Below are positions 1 through 8,249 of a stretch of 63,678 nucleotides of DNA, one piece after another. Position 1 is the stretch's first letter, and the number at the start of each line of letters is the position of its first letter. Below the pieces are notes generated by a model, which made no database searches, was not told the origin of the DNA, and saw only the letters and a program-made list of their open reading frames with translations. The stretch is from assembly GCA_018241185.1 (NCBI GenBank), contig JAFEEH010000263.1:1-63678 (forward strand). Reading direction: 5' to 3'. Position numbers and translations under genes: made by a program. This DNA comes from Pseudomonadota bacterium. GTDB taxonomy: Bacteria; Pseudomonadota; Gammaproteobacteria; Burkholderiales; Burkholderiaceae_C.

Positions 1-2
1 TG

Positions 3-527
3 GCGAGCACGGCGGCGGGTGTTGCTGGCTATGTGCCGACGGGGGCGACCGCATCGCAGGCGGCGGCCATTGCGGCCACGACCAGCACGCAAGCGGCCGT
101 GTCGGTGGGCAATGCCTCCGCGGGCCAGTACCGCCAGATCACGGGTGTGGCGGCCGGTACAGCCGACGGCGATGCGGTCAACGTCTCGCAGTTGCGCGCG
201 GTCAACAGCGACATCACGCAGCTGAACTCGCAGGTCAACTACCAGGGCGCGCAGATCGGGGCCCTGCAGAACCAGATCGGCGACGTGGCGCGCATCGCAT
301 ACTCCGGCACCGCGATGGCCTTCGCGATGGCGGGCACGTACCTGCCGACGCTGTACCCCGGTGAGAAGACGGTCGGCGTCGGCATCGGCAACTACAAGGG
401 CTACTCGGCCGTCGGCCTGACGTTCAAGGCCCTGTCCAACGACGGCAAGATGTCGTGGGGCGCGGGCATCTCCACCACCGGCAAGGAGTGGGGCATCAAC
501 GCGGGCATCGGCTGGAAGTGGCGTTGA
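3..527 (+). CDS. Trimeric autotransporter adhesin (YadA-like), C-terminal part only
   Basis: This is the 3' end of a gene that enters from the left edge; the reading frame is open from base 3 and ends at TGA 525-527. The visible 174 residues show an Ala-rich head or neck segment with the collagen-head style motif ITGVAAGTADGDAVNVSQLR, a short coiled coil (SDITQLNSQVN to QNQIGDVA), and a Gly/aromatic-rich stretch of about 75 residues ending in GIGWKWR. The last part fits the four-strand YadA anchor that forms a trimeric outer-membrane barrel. The protein would be a surface adhesin. Its head and length cannot be judged from this window. A strong terminator follows directly. Confidence 0.85.
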   Translation, partial: ASTAAGVAGYVPTGATASQAAAIAATTSTQAAVSVGNASAGQYRQITGVAAGTADGDAVNVSQLRAVNSDITQLNSQVNYQGAQIGALQNQIGDVARIAYSGTAMAFAMAGTYLPTLYPGEKTVGVGIGNYKGYSAVGLTFKALSNDGKMSWGAGISTTGKEWGINAGIGWKWR

Positions 528-563
528 GCATCCGCTGACCCACGGGCTGCACGCTGGCCCGTC

Positions 564-600
564 GTGGCCCCCGCGTCTTGAACCGGGGGCCACTTTTTTT
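564..600 (+). terminator. Rho-independent terminator after the adhesin gene
   Basis: A perfect 10-bp stem (GTGGCCCCCG at 564-573 with CGGGGGCCAC at 584-593) encloses a 10-base loop and is followed by seven T (594-600). It ends 17 bases before the next start codon, so the downstream DUF2827 gene must either be read through or have a promoter inside this short gap. Confidence 0.92.
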
Positions 601-616
601 GGTACACACTCCGACC

Positions 617-1762
617 ATGCGAATCGGCATCTCCGTCATCTCCCACGCCGGCCAGAACATCTGGGAAAACGGCCTGGGGCAGAACGTCATCTTCCTGGCC
701 CAGCTGTTCCGGCGTTTGCCCTTCGTCACCGAAATCTGTCTGATCGATGTAGGCGATCAACGGGCCATGCCGCAGCAGGTCGACCTGGATGCGATGGGCG
801 TGCGTCTGATTCCGTTCGGCGACGCCGCCGACCAAGTCGATGTCGTCATGGAGATGGCAGGTGCATTGCCCCCACAGTGGATGGCACTTCAGCGCGCGCG
901 TGGCAAGAAGATCGCCTACTACTGCGCGGGACAGCCCTATGTGGGACTGACGGAGTCGTCGGTGTTCGACAAGCCCGGTGCGTTTCCGGCAGCGGACCGG
1001 TGCGACGAGATCTGGTTGCTTCCGAAGGACGAGGGTCTGGCCCCTCTGATGCGCGTCATCCACCGATGCCCCGTGCAGGTCGCACCCTACCTATGGCACC
1101 CGCAGTTTGTTCAACGGCGCGTCGAGGAAGTACACGCCCTGAGCAGCGCGCGCTTCGGCTGGGCCGAGCGTGCAGAGGCTGCGCCGACGGGTTTGCGCGT
1201 CGCGATCTTCGAGCCCAATGTCTCGGTGGTCAAGACCAGCAACATCCCCATGCTCGCCTGCGACGAAGCCTACCGTGCCGATCGCAGCAGCGTGCAGATG
1301 ATGCACGTGCTCAACACGGTCCACATGAAGGACCACCCGACCCTGCTTTACCTGGCCAATTCGCTCGACCTGGTGCAGCAGCACAAGGCCTGCTTCCATG
1401 GCCGGCACGACATCGTGGGCTTCATGGTGCAGCACGCCGACGCCGTGGTGTCGCACCAGTGGACCAACGATCAGAACTACAGCTACCTCGACGCGCTGTA
1501 CGGCGACTACCCGCTGGTGCACAACTCGCCCTGGCTGCACGGCTTCGGCGCCGGCTACTACTACCCGGGCTTCGAGGCGGCCGAGGGCGGGCGCCAGTTG
1601 CTGTTGGCCGCGCGCGAGCACGACGCCCGCCTGGCCGACCAGCGCCGTGCCGCGCGGGCCGTCTTCGCTGCCGTCGATCCGTTCTCCGATGCCAACCTGC
1701 AGGCCTATGCGCAGATGCTGCAACGCCTGTGCCACGATGCGCCGCAGCTGCTGAACGCCTGA
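617..1762 (+). CDS. DUF2827 family protein, first copy
   Basis: The protein has 381 residues, no signal peptide and no membrane segment, so it is probably cytoplasmic. The ATG at 617 (MRIGISVISHAG) is preferred over an in-frame start at 578, because 578 lies inside the terminator. It is homologous along its length to the next gene: both share WENG, FEPN, VKTS, NxxHMKDH and a C-terminal block HQW-N-QNY, ALYGDYPL-HNS, GF-EGG. That last block resembles the nucleotide-sugar site of GT-B glycosyltransferases, which is inference only. I know DUF2827 as an uncharacterised family of Burkholderiales. Its place behind a trimeric autotransporter suggests a role in modifying that adhesin. Confidence 0.8.
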   Translation: MRIGISVISHAGQNIWENGLGQNVIFLAQLFRRLPFVTEICLIDVGDQRAMPQQVDLDAMGVRLIPFGDAADQVDVVMEMAGALPPQWMALQRARGKKIAYYCAGQPYVGLTESSVFDKPGAFPAADRCDEIWLLPKDEGLAPLMRVIHRCPVQVAPYLWHPQFVQRRVEEVHALSSARFGWAERAEAAPTGLRVAIFEPNVSVVKTSNIPMLACDEAYRADRSSVQMMHVLNTVHMKDHPTLLYLANSLDLVQQHKACFHGRHDIVGFMVQHADAVVSHQWTNDQNYSYLDALYGDYPLVHNSPWLHGFGAGYYYPGFEAAEGGRQLLLAAREHDARLADQRRAARAVFAAVDPFSDANLQAYAQMLQRLCHDAPQLLNA

Positions 1763-1768
1763 TTTGCC

Positions 1769-2905
1769 ATGAGCCTGCCCAACAAGAAACTCAAGGTCGG
1801 CGTGTCGCTCTTCGTGCGCAAGGGCGAACAGTCGCTGTGGGAGAACGGCATCTTCCAGAACGTGCTGTTCCTCGCGATGCTGCTGCGCCAGTCGCCCATC
1901 GTCGGCCAGGTGGTGATCGTCACCGGCGGCGGCGACGGCGGCCCGCAGGAAGCCAAGCGCATGCTCGAGGAATCGCCGGTGCCGGTGATCGACATGGCCA
2001 CCGCCATGCAGGAACTCGACCTGATGATCGAGATGAGCGCCCAGCTCGGCAAGGACTGGGTGGTCGAGTTCCGCGGCCGCGGCGGCAAGGTCATCTCCAT
2101 GCGCGTGGGCAACGACTACGTGATCGACATCGAGCGCATGGTCTTCGACAAGCCGCACGCGCTGCTGATCAGCGGCGCGCCGTACCACGAGGTGTGGACG
2201 CTGCCTGAGTACGCAACGACTTGCGTGCCGTACTTCGAGAGCGCCTTCCGCGCACCGGTGCGCACAATGCCGCACCTGTGGCACCCGGTGGTGCTGGAGC
2301 GCGCCATCGGCAAGCTGCCCGACGGCCAGGGCTTCGCCTACCAGCCCGGCCGGCGGCGCTGGCGCATGGGCATGTTCGAGCCCAACATCTGCATGGTGAA
2401 GACCAGCCACATTCCGATGCTGGTGTGCGAGGTGGCGCACCGCGCCAACCCCGACATCACCGAGCACGTGCACGCGTACAACACCTTCCACATGAAGGAC
2501 CACGCCACCTTCAACGGTTTTGCCAACAGCCTGGACATCGTGCGGCACGGCCTGGCGACCTTCGAAGGGCGCTTTCCGATCTGGCACGTGCTGGCGCTGC
2601 ATTGCGACGCGGTCATCAGCCACCAGTGGGAGAACGCGCAGAACTATGTCTACTACGAGGCCCTGTACGGCGACTACCCGCTCATCCACAACTCGCACCT
2701 GATCGGCGACTGTGGCTACCGCTACCACGGCTTCGACTGCGAGGAGGGCGGCGCCGCGCTGCTGCGCGCTTTTGCCGAGCACGATGCCAACCTGCCGGCG
2801 TACCGCGAGACGGCGCGCCGCTTCCTGTCCACGCTCGATCCCGAGGCCGAGGCCAACGTGCGCACCTACACCGCCGCGATCGAACACATCTACACCACCG
2901 CATGA
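1769..2905 (+). CDS. DUF2827 family protein, second copy
   Basis: This 378-residue paralogue starts 6 bases after the stop of the first copy and is surely co-transcribed with it. Its N-terminus (KLKVGVSLFVRKGEQSLWEN) matches the first copy. It keeps the same FEPN-VKTS-IPML core and the C-terminal HQWENAQNY / ALYGDYPLIHNS block. No signal peptide is seen. A tandem pair that has diverged moderately suggests two related but distinct steps, for instance two sugar transfers, rather than a recent duplication. No function has been shown. Its stop overlaps the next start in an ATGA. Confidence 0.8.
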   Translation: MSLPNKKLKVGVSLFVRKGEQSLWENGIFQNVLFLAMLLRQSPIVGQVVIVTGGGDGGPQEAKRMLEESPVPVIDMATAMQELDLMIEMSAQLGKDWVVEFRGRGGKVISMRVGNDYVIDIERMVFDKPHALLISGAPYHEVWTLPEYATTCVPYFESAFRAPVRTMPHLWHPVVLERAIGKLPDGQGFAYQPGRRRWRMGMFEPNICMVKTSHIPMLVCEVAHRANPDITEHVHAYNTFHMKDHATFNGFANSLDIVRHGLATFEGRFPIWHVLALHCDAVISHQWENAQNYVYYEALYGDYPLIHNSHLIGDCGYRYHGFDCEEGGAALLRAFAEHDANLPAYRETARRFLSTLDPEAEANVRTYTAAIEHIYTTA

Positions 2906-3504
2906 CGACGAACGCCGCTGGCTTCTCCCTTCGCTCGCTGCACGCGGCCCTGGCCGGCGTGGCGATGTTCGCCGCAGGCACCGCCGCCGCGCAGGGCGTG
3001 CTGGCCGCGCCTGCGCCCGCGCAGGACACGCTCACGCGCGCCGTCACCTCCGTGGGGGTCAAGCGCTGCCTGCCTGCGGTGAGCCGGCTGGCCACGCTCA
3101 CCGTGCAGGGCGCGCGCGCGCACGACGTGCTGCTCGACTGGGACCGCGCACGCCCCGACGCGGGGCCGCTGTTCTCGCTCATCGGCCTGGAGTTTCCGAA
3201 CGCCGGCGTCGCGGCGTCGATCACGGCCGTGCCCGATGTGGCCAACAACACCTGCACCGTCGCGGCCGAGCGCATCTCGGTCGCGCCCTTCACCTGCGCC
3301 AGCATCGCGCAGCAGGAACTGCCCGGCTACCAGATGACGCGGCTGCTGCCCATCTATGCGGTCTACACCGACCCGAAAGAGCCCACCTCCTCGGTGTCGC
3401 TCATCGACTCGCCACCGGGCTGCCTCGTCATCCGCCGCTTCGTCGAATACAACTGGAAGGATCCGGCCGCCACGGCGGCGCCCGCCGCGCCGGTGCGCCG
3501 CTGA
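2902..3504 (+). CDS. Small secreted protein of unknown function
   Basis: The gene encodes 200 residues and starts at an ATG that overlaps the previous stop (ATGA, 2902-2905), so it is translationally coupled to the DUF2827 pair. Residues 1 to about 30 form a signal peptide (SLHAALAGVAMFAAGTAAA-QG). The mature part has four cysteines (in KRCLPA, NNTCTV, PFTCAS and PGCLV), enough for two disulfides, and a Pro/Ala tail. I do not recognise a domain. Coupling to the DUF2827 genes and nearness to the adhesin suggest a periplasmic accessory of the same system. Confidence 0.7.
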   Translation: MTTNAAGFSLRSLHAALAGVAMFAAGTAAAQGVLAAPAPAQDTLTRAVTSVGVKRCLPAVSRLATLTVQGARAHDVLLDWDRARPDAGPLFSLIGLEFPNAGVAASITAVPDVANNTCTVAAERISVAPFTCASIAQQELPGYQMTRLLPIYAVYTDPKEPTSSVSLIDSPPGCLVIRRFVEYNWKDPAATAAPAAPVRR

Positions 3505-3548
3505 CACTCGCGAAGACGGAGGTCCGGAGATCGTCACGGATGTGACGA

Positions 3549-3599
3549 ATTCGGCCGCAACGCCCGCGGGACGGGCGCTGCAGGCCGATTGCACTTGGC
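3549..3599 (+). repeat. Dispersed hairpin repeat, copy A
   Basis: The core is CGCCCG-N5-CGGGCG followed by CTGCAGGCCGATTGCACTT. The same 50-base stretch recurs at 5131-5181 in the same orientation, so the two copies flank the hydrolase and its collapsed neighbour. It is a short form of the two-hairpin repeat found elsewhere in the window. Confidence 0.75.
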
Positions 3600-3647
3600 C
3601 TGCCGGATGCTCCGGGCGCCGTGCAAGACGGGCGCGCCCGCCCGCGC

Positions 3648-4664
3648 TCAGCTCTTGAAGAAAGCCAGCAGGTCGGGGTTGATCACGTCGGCGTGCGTCG
3701 TCAGCATGCCGTGCGGGTAGCCCTTGTAGACCTTGAGCGTGCCGTTCTTGAGCAGCTTGACTGACTTCAGCGCCGCGTCGGCGATCGGCACGATCTGGTC
3801 GTCGTCGCCATGCATCACCAGCGTGGGGATGGTGATGGCCTGCAGGTCCGCCGTCTGGTCGGTTTCCGAGAAGGCCTTGATGCCGTCGTAGTGGGCCTTG
3901 GCGCTGCCGATCATGCCTTGGCGCCACCAGTTCTGCACCACGCCCTGCGACACCTTCGCACCCTCGCGGTTGAAGCCGTAGAAGGGGCCCGAGGCCACGT
4001 CGAGGAACAGCTGCGCGCGGTTGTCGGCCACGCCCTTGCGAAAGCCGTCGAACACCTCGATCGGCAGGCCTTCGGGGTTGCTGGCGGTCTTGAGCATCAG
4101 CGGCGGCACCGCACTCACCAGCACCGCCTTGGCGGCGCGGCCGCTGGGCTGGCCGTGCTTGGCCACGTAGCGCGCCACCTCGCCGCCGCCGGTCGAATGG
4201 CCGACGTGGAAGACCTTCTTGAGGTCCAGCGCCTCGACCACCGCGAAGGCGTCGGCGGCGTAGTGGTCCATGTCGTGGCCTTCGCTCACCTGTGTGGAGC
4301 GGCCGTGGCCGCGGCGGTCGTGCGCGATCACGCGGTAGCCGCGCTGCACGAAGTACAGCAGCTGCGCGTCCCAGTCGTCGCTCGACAGTGGCCAGCCGTG
4401 GTGGAACATGATGGGCTGGCCGTCGCGCGGCCCCCAGTCCTTGAAGAAGATCTCGACGCCGTCTTGGGTGGTGACCGTGTTCATGGCTTTCTTTCCTTGG
4501 TGGTTGCGCGCACGGTGCGCGCGGGGGGGTGAATCGGCAGCCTGGGCGAGGGCGGGCAGGCCGGCCAGCGAGGCGGCGGCCGCGCTGCCCAGGAGCAGGC
4601 GTCGCCGGCCATCGTCGATCTCGCGGGGCGCTTGGTTGTCGTTCATTGTTCCGGTTCCTGGCAA
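3648..4664 (-). CDS. Alpha/beta hydrolase, chloroperoxidase/arylesterase type, with a twin-arginine leader
   Basis: The 338-residue frame ends in a complete alpha/beta hydrolase: oxyanion-loop HHGWPL, nucleophile elbow GHSTGGGE, acid MHGDDDQ and base GYPHGM. This matches cofactor-free haloperoxidase-like esterases of about 275 residues, which normally begin near MNTVTTQDG. Here that Met is residue 61 and is preceded by a Tat-like leader (GRRRLLLGSAAAASLAGLPA). A GGAAAG ribosome site lies just before the internal ATG, so two products, one exported and one cytoplasmic, are possible. The first ATG (4664) and the Met at residue 7 are both candidate outer starts. The catalytic triad is intact; the substrate is unknown. 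Confidence 0.82.
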   Translation of the reverse strand: MPGTGTMNDNQAPREIDDGRRRLLLGSAAAASLAGLPALAQAADSPPRAHRARNHQGKKAMNTVTTQDGVEIFFKDWGPRDGQPIMFHHGWPLSSDDWDAQLLYFVQRGYRVIAHDRRGHGRSTQVSEGHDMDHYAADAFAVVEALDLKKVFHVGHSTGGGEVARYVAKHGQPSGRAAKAVLVSAVPPLMLKTASNPEGLPIEVFDGFRKGVADNRAQLFLDVASGPFYGFNREGAKVSQGVVQNWWRQGMIGSAKAHYDGIKAFSETDQTADLQAITIPTLVMHGDDDQIVPIADAALKSVKLLKNGTLKVYKGYPHGMLTTHADVINPDLLAFFKS

Positions 4665-4701
4665 GTTCCGTCGCGTAAGCGGATGTTGGCGGGACGGGCG
4701 C

Positions 4702-4869
4702 TCAACCCTGCACGGCGCGCATGGCGTCGAGGATCACGTCCGCCACCGCCTGCGGCTTCACCGGGACGCCGGCGCGTTGCAGCAGGGGAACCATCCGGGC
4801 CCCGCTCGAGGCGTCGGCCCAGGCGCCGTGGACGAGGACGACGCTGGGGGCGGGCGTGGAAGAGGGCAT
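4702..4869 (-). pseudogene. Collapsed alpha/beta hydrolase remnant (in-frame internal deletion)
   Basis: The frame has only 55 codons. Its first 37 read like the N-terminus of an esterase (VVLVHGAWADASS, then MVPLLQRAGVPV). Its last 18 (PQAVADVILDAMRAVQG) read like the C-terminal helix of the same family. The central 150-200 residues with the Ser, Asp and His are missing. The simplest reading is an in-frame deletion joining the two ends. It lies next to an intact alpha/beta hydrolase. A real small protein cannot be excluded but could not be an esterase. Confidence 0.65.
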
Positions 4870-5204
4870 GGCGGTTCCTGGGTCGGCATGGGCGCCTGCC
4901 GGGTGCGCGCCGCTTCGATCCGTGCCGGCCGTGCACCCGGCCGAGGCGCGGGAAGGCCCGTACTGTCTTGTCCTGACGGCGCCGCGTCTTGCAGAAAATT
5001 CTGCGGCTATGGATGTTTGCCGCGCCGCATGCGGACGGTGCGCTGGCTGGCGCACGGCCGCGCAGATGCGGCAGGGCTGCACCGCAGCGGGGGCGGCGCC
5101 GTGTCATCAACGAATTGGTAACGAACGTGACGATTTCGGCTGCAGCGCCCGTCTGACGGGCGCTGCAGGCCGATTGCACTTTCGGCGAAAGGTCGGGGAA
5201 AAGC
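4870..5204. other. Intergenic stretch without a recognisable gene
   Basis: No convincing coding frame was found in these 335 bases. They hold a short inverted repeat GCAGAA-AA-TTCTGC (4991-5004), which could be an operator, and one dispersed hairpin repeat (5131-5181). The stretch may be the former upstream region of the collapsed hydrolase. Confidence 0.6.
5131..5181 (+). repeat. Dispersed hairpin repeat, copy B
   Basis: It is nearly identical to copy A over about 50 bases (GACGATTTCGGCTGCAGC, a GCGCCCG/CGGGCGC hairpin, then CTGCAGGCCGATTGCACTT). It ends 24 bases past the stop of the minus-strand M20 gene, where its hairpin could act as a 3'-end structure for the ureide operon. Confidence 0.78.
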
Positions 5205-6443
5205 CTAGGCCAGCAGGTCGGCGAGGGTGCGCGCGATCACCTGGGTGGCGCGGCGCAGATCCTCGAGGTCGATGCGCTCGTCGTTGCGCTTGGCGTGCGA
5301 TTCCAGCACGGTGCGCGGGCCGGCACCGTAGATCACGCCGGGGATGCCCGCCTCGCCGTACAGCCGCACATCGGTGTACAGCGGCGTGCCCATCGCCGGG
5401 ATCGGTTGGCCGAAGAGTTCGGCGCCGTGCTTCTGGATCGCATCGACCAGCGGCCGGTTGCCGGCCAGCGGCTTCATCGAATTGGCCAGCAGCAGGCGCT
5501 TGACCTCAACCGAGATGCCGCCGGCGGGCGTGGTGAATTCCGCCGCGGCCTTCGCGATCACATCGCGGATGTCGGCCTCGACCTCGGCCGGGTTCTCCTC
5601 CGGGATCATGCGGCGGTCGAGCTTGAACATGACCTTGCCGGGCACCACGTTGGTGTTGGTGCCGCCCTCGATGCGGCCGACGTTCAGGTAGGGGTGCGTG
5701 ATGCCCGCGACCTTCGACGTCACTTGCTGGTAGCGCGTGTTCTGCGCGTACAGCGCGTTGAGGATGTGCACCGCGCCCTGCAGCGCGTCGACGCCGGTGG
5801 CCGGGATGGCGGCGTGCGCCATCTTGCCGTGCACCGTCACCTCCATCTGCAGGCAGCCGTTGTGGGCCGTCACCACTTCGTAGCTGAAGCCGGCGGCGAT
5901 CATCAGGTCGGGCTTCGTCAGTCCCTTCTTCAGTAGCCAGCCCGGGCCGAGCAGGCCGCCGAACTCCTCGTCGTAAGTGAAGTGCAGCTCCACGCTGCCC
6001 TTCGTCGGTCTGGCCACGGCTTCGAGCGCGCGCACCGCGAAGGTGAAGCTCGCGAAGTCGCTCTTGCTCACCGCGGCGGCGCGTCCGAAGAGCTGGCCGT
6101 TCTCGATCTCGCCGCCATAGGGGTCGTGCGTCCAGCCTTCGCCGGGTGGCACCACGTCACCGTGGGCGTTCAGGGCCACGGTGCGGCCGGCGTCGCCATA
6201 TTTGCGGCGCACGATCAGGTTGGTGATCGACTCCAGGCCGTAGTCCTTCACGTCCTGCGCCGGCACCGCATGCTTCTCGGCGTCGAAGCCCCAGGCGGCG
6301 ATCAGCTCGGCCGTGCGCTCGGCATGCGGCGCGTTGTTGCCGGGCGGCGTGTCGGTGGGCACGCGCACCATCTCCTGGAGGAACTTCACTTCCTCGTCGA
6401 AGTGGGCGTCGATCCAGGCGTCGAGCTTGGCGTAGTCGGTCAT
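5205..6443 (-). CDS. M20 family metallohydrolase at the end of the ureide operon
   Basis: The protein has 412 residues, a usual length for ArgE/DapE-like amidohydrolases. Metal ligands visible are NAHGD (H94, D96), YDEE (E159, E160) and a C-terminal SHAKRNDE; the dimerisation-domain motif GKMAHAAIP is also present. The bridging-Asp motif, normally GRG-x-x-D-x-K, reads GRAAAVSKSD, so Val125 sits where the metal-bridging Asp is expected. The start overlaps the stop of uraD-allC by four bases (ATGA), so the gene is the fourth member of that operon. Context suggests a carbamoyl or ureido substrate made from allantoate. The substrate is not known. Confidence 0.82.
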   Translation of the reverse strand: MTDYAKLDAWIDAHFDEEVKFLQEMVRVPTDTPPGNNAPHAERTAELIAAWGFDAEKHAVPAQDVKDYGLESITNLIVRRKYGDAGRTVALNAHGDVVPPGEGWTHDPYGGEIENGQLFGRAAAVSKSDFASFTFAVRALEAVARPTKGSVELHFTYDEEFGGLLGPGWLLKKGLTKPDLMIAAGFSYEVVTAHNGCLQMEVTVHGKMAHAAIPATGVDALQGAVHILNALYAQNTRYQQVTSKVAGITHPYLNVGRIEGGTNTNVVPGKVMFKLDRRMIPEENPAEVEADIRDVIAKAAAEFTTPAGGISVEVKRLLLANSMKPLAGNRPLVDAIQKHGAELFGQPIPAMGTPLYTDVRLYGEAGIPGVIYGAGPRTVLESHAKRNDERIDLEDLRRATQVIARTLADLLA

Positions 6444-8245
6444 GGGGTCTGTTCTTTCGCCAGGTTGTCGAGCAGCCGCTGGAAGGCTTCCACGGCCAGC
6501 TGGATGTCGTCGTTGGTGCTCATCTCGAGCGGGTTGTGGCTGATGCCGGAATTGATGCCGCGCACGAAGAGCATGGCCTGCGGCATCACCTCATGCAGCT
6601 TCATCGCATCGTGGCCGGCACCGCTGGGCATGCGGAAAAGCGGCACGCCCAGCGCGTCGACGGCCTGCTCCCACCGCCGCTGCAAGGCCGGGTCGCTCGG
6701 GGCCGCACTGGCGCGCATCGTCTCTTCGAGCGTGTAGCGCACGCCGCGGCGCGCGCAGATGTCCTTCAGTGCCGCCAGCACGTCGGCCACCACGGCGTCG
6801 CGCTGCGCGTCGATGGGCGCGCGGATGTCCAGGCTGAATTTGCAGTTGCCGGGCACCACGTTGATGGAGCCGTTGGGCACCTGCAGCATGCCGACGGTGG
6901 CCACGGAGTCCTTGTCACGGCCGGCGCGCTGCTCGGCGAAGAGGATCAGCTCGGCCACCGCGCAGGCGGCGTCGCGGCGCCGGTCCATCGGCGTGGTGCC
7001 TGCATGGCTGGCCATGCCGATCACCTCGCCGACGAAGCGCACGCCGCCGTTGATGGAGGTGACGATGCCCAGCGGCAGGTCCAGCTCGTTGAGCACCGGG
7101 CCCTGCTCGATGTGCACCTCGACGAAGCCGAGGTACTTCGACGGATCGCGCTGGATCTTCGCAATCTCGTCCACCTTCAGCCCCGCGTGGGCCATCGCCT
7201 CGCGCATGGTCACGCCGTCGGCGTCCTGCTGGTCCAGCCAGGCGGGGTTGAAGTGGCCGATGAGCGCACCCGAGCCCAGGAAGGTGGCCTTGTAGCGCTG
7301 GCCCTCCTCCTCGGCGAAGCCGACGACTTCGAAGGCGAAGGGCAGGCGGCGGCCCTGCTTCCTGAGTTCGCGCACGCAGGCCATCGGCACGAAGATGCCC
7401 AGGCGCCCGTCGTACTTGCCGCCGTTGCGCACGGTGTCGTAGTGGCTGCCGGTCAGCAGCGTCTTCGCGCCGGGGGTAGCGCCCGAACCCGGAATGAAGC
7501 CTTCGGCTTCATAGCGCCCCACCACGTTGCCCACGGCGTCGATCTCCACCGAGTCGAAGCCGCATGCGCGCATGTCGGCCGCGATCTGCGCCGCCGCCGC
7601 GCGGTGTGCGTCGGTGAGGTAGGTGACGGTGAGCTGGCCCAGTTCGGCATAGCCCGGGTCGGTGTGCGCGGCCAGCGCCTCGTGCCAGTCCCACACGCCG
7701 TTGCCCAGCTCGGGCGAGACGCCGAACTTGTCGTTCAGCCGGATCTCGGCGATGCGGTGGATGTTGCGCAGCGATTCGGCGCGCTCGAAGTCGGGGTGGT
7801 GGTGCAGCCGGCGCTCGAAGGTGGCGATGATCTCCTTCTTCATGAGGCCGGTGCCGCGCGGCCCGCGCACCGCCAGGATGAAGGGGAAGCCGAACTTCTC
7901 GCCGTAGGCCTGGTTGAGCGCGCGGATGTGCGCCAGCTCCTCGGGCGTGCAGTTCGTGAGGCCCGCCTTGCCCTGCTCGTTGGTCGACTCGGCCGTGAGC
8001 GTGTTGGTCTCCATCTGCTTGCCCGCGAGCTCCGGGTGCATGCGGATCAACGAGAGCTGCTGCTCGGCCGACGCCGTGGCCACGGCCTGCGCCATCGCAT
8101 GCTTGAGGTGCTGCAGCGAGCGGAAGGGGCGCGCGGCGATCGCCTTCTCGGCCACCCAGGGCGAGTGTTCGTAGATGCCGTCGAGCAGCGCGACCGCGTC
8201 GGTGGCGGACGCGCCGTTGAGCGCGTCGAGGGTGAGCGTCGGCAT
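6440..8245 (-). CDS. uraD-allC: Fused OHCU decarboxylase and allantoate amidohydrolase
   Basis: The 601-residue protein joins two steps of urate breakdown. Residues 1 to about 170 are UraD, which decarboxylates 2-oxo-4-hydroxy-4-carboxy-5-ureidoimidazoline to S-allantoin; the catalytic-type His70 lies in HPELAG and the TNEQGKAGL motif follows. From about residue 180 to the end it is an M20 allantoate amidohydrolase, releasing ammonia and CO2 from allantoate; visible ligand motifs are GSHYDT, KYDGRLG, AEEEGQ, HIEQGP and GAGHDAM. PuuE, whose gene ends 4 bases upstream, acts between these two activities. The fusion is seen directly in one open frame. Confidence 0.93.
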   Translation of the reverse strand: MPTLTLDALNGASATDAVALLDGIYEHSPWVAEKAIAARPFRSLQHLKHAMAQAVATASAEQQLSLIRMHPELAGKQMETNTLTAESTNEQGKAGLTNCTPEELAHIRALNQAYGEKFGFPFILAVRGPRGTGLMKKEIIATFERRLHHHPDFERAESLRNIHRIAEIRLNDKFGVSPELGNGVWDWHEALAAHTDPGYAELGQLTVTYLTDAHRAAAAQIAADMRACGFDSVEIDAVGNVVGRYEAEGFIPGSGATPGAKTLLTGSHYDTVRNGGKYDGRLGIFVPMACVRELRKQGRRLPFAFEVVGFAEEEGQRYKATFLGSGALIGHFNPAWLDQQDADGVTMREAMAHAGLKVDEIAKIQRDPSKYLGFVEVHIEQGPVLNELDLPLGIVTSINGGVRFVGEVIGMASHAGTTPMDRRRDAACAVAELILFAEQRAGRDKDSVATVGMLQVPNGSINVVPGNCKFSLDIRAPIDAQRDAVVADVLAALKDICARRGVRYTLEETMRASAAPSDPALQRRWEQAVDALGVPLFRMPSGAGHDAMKLHEVMPQAMLFVRGINSGISHNPLEMSTNDDIQLAVEAFQRLLDNLAKEQTP

Positions 8246-8249
8246 GGGT

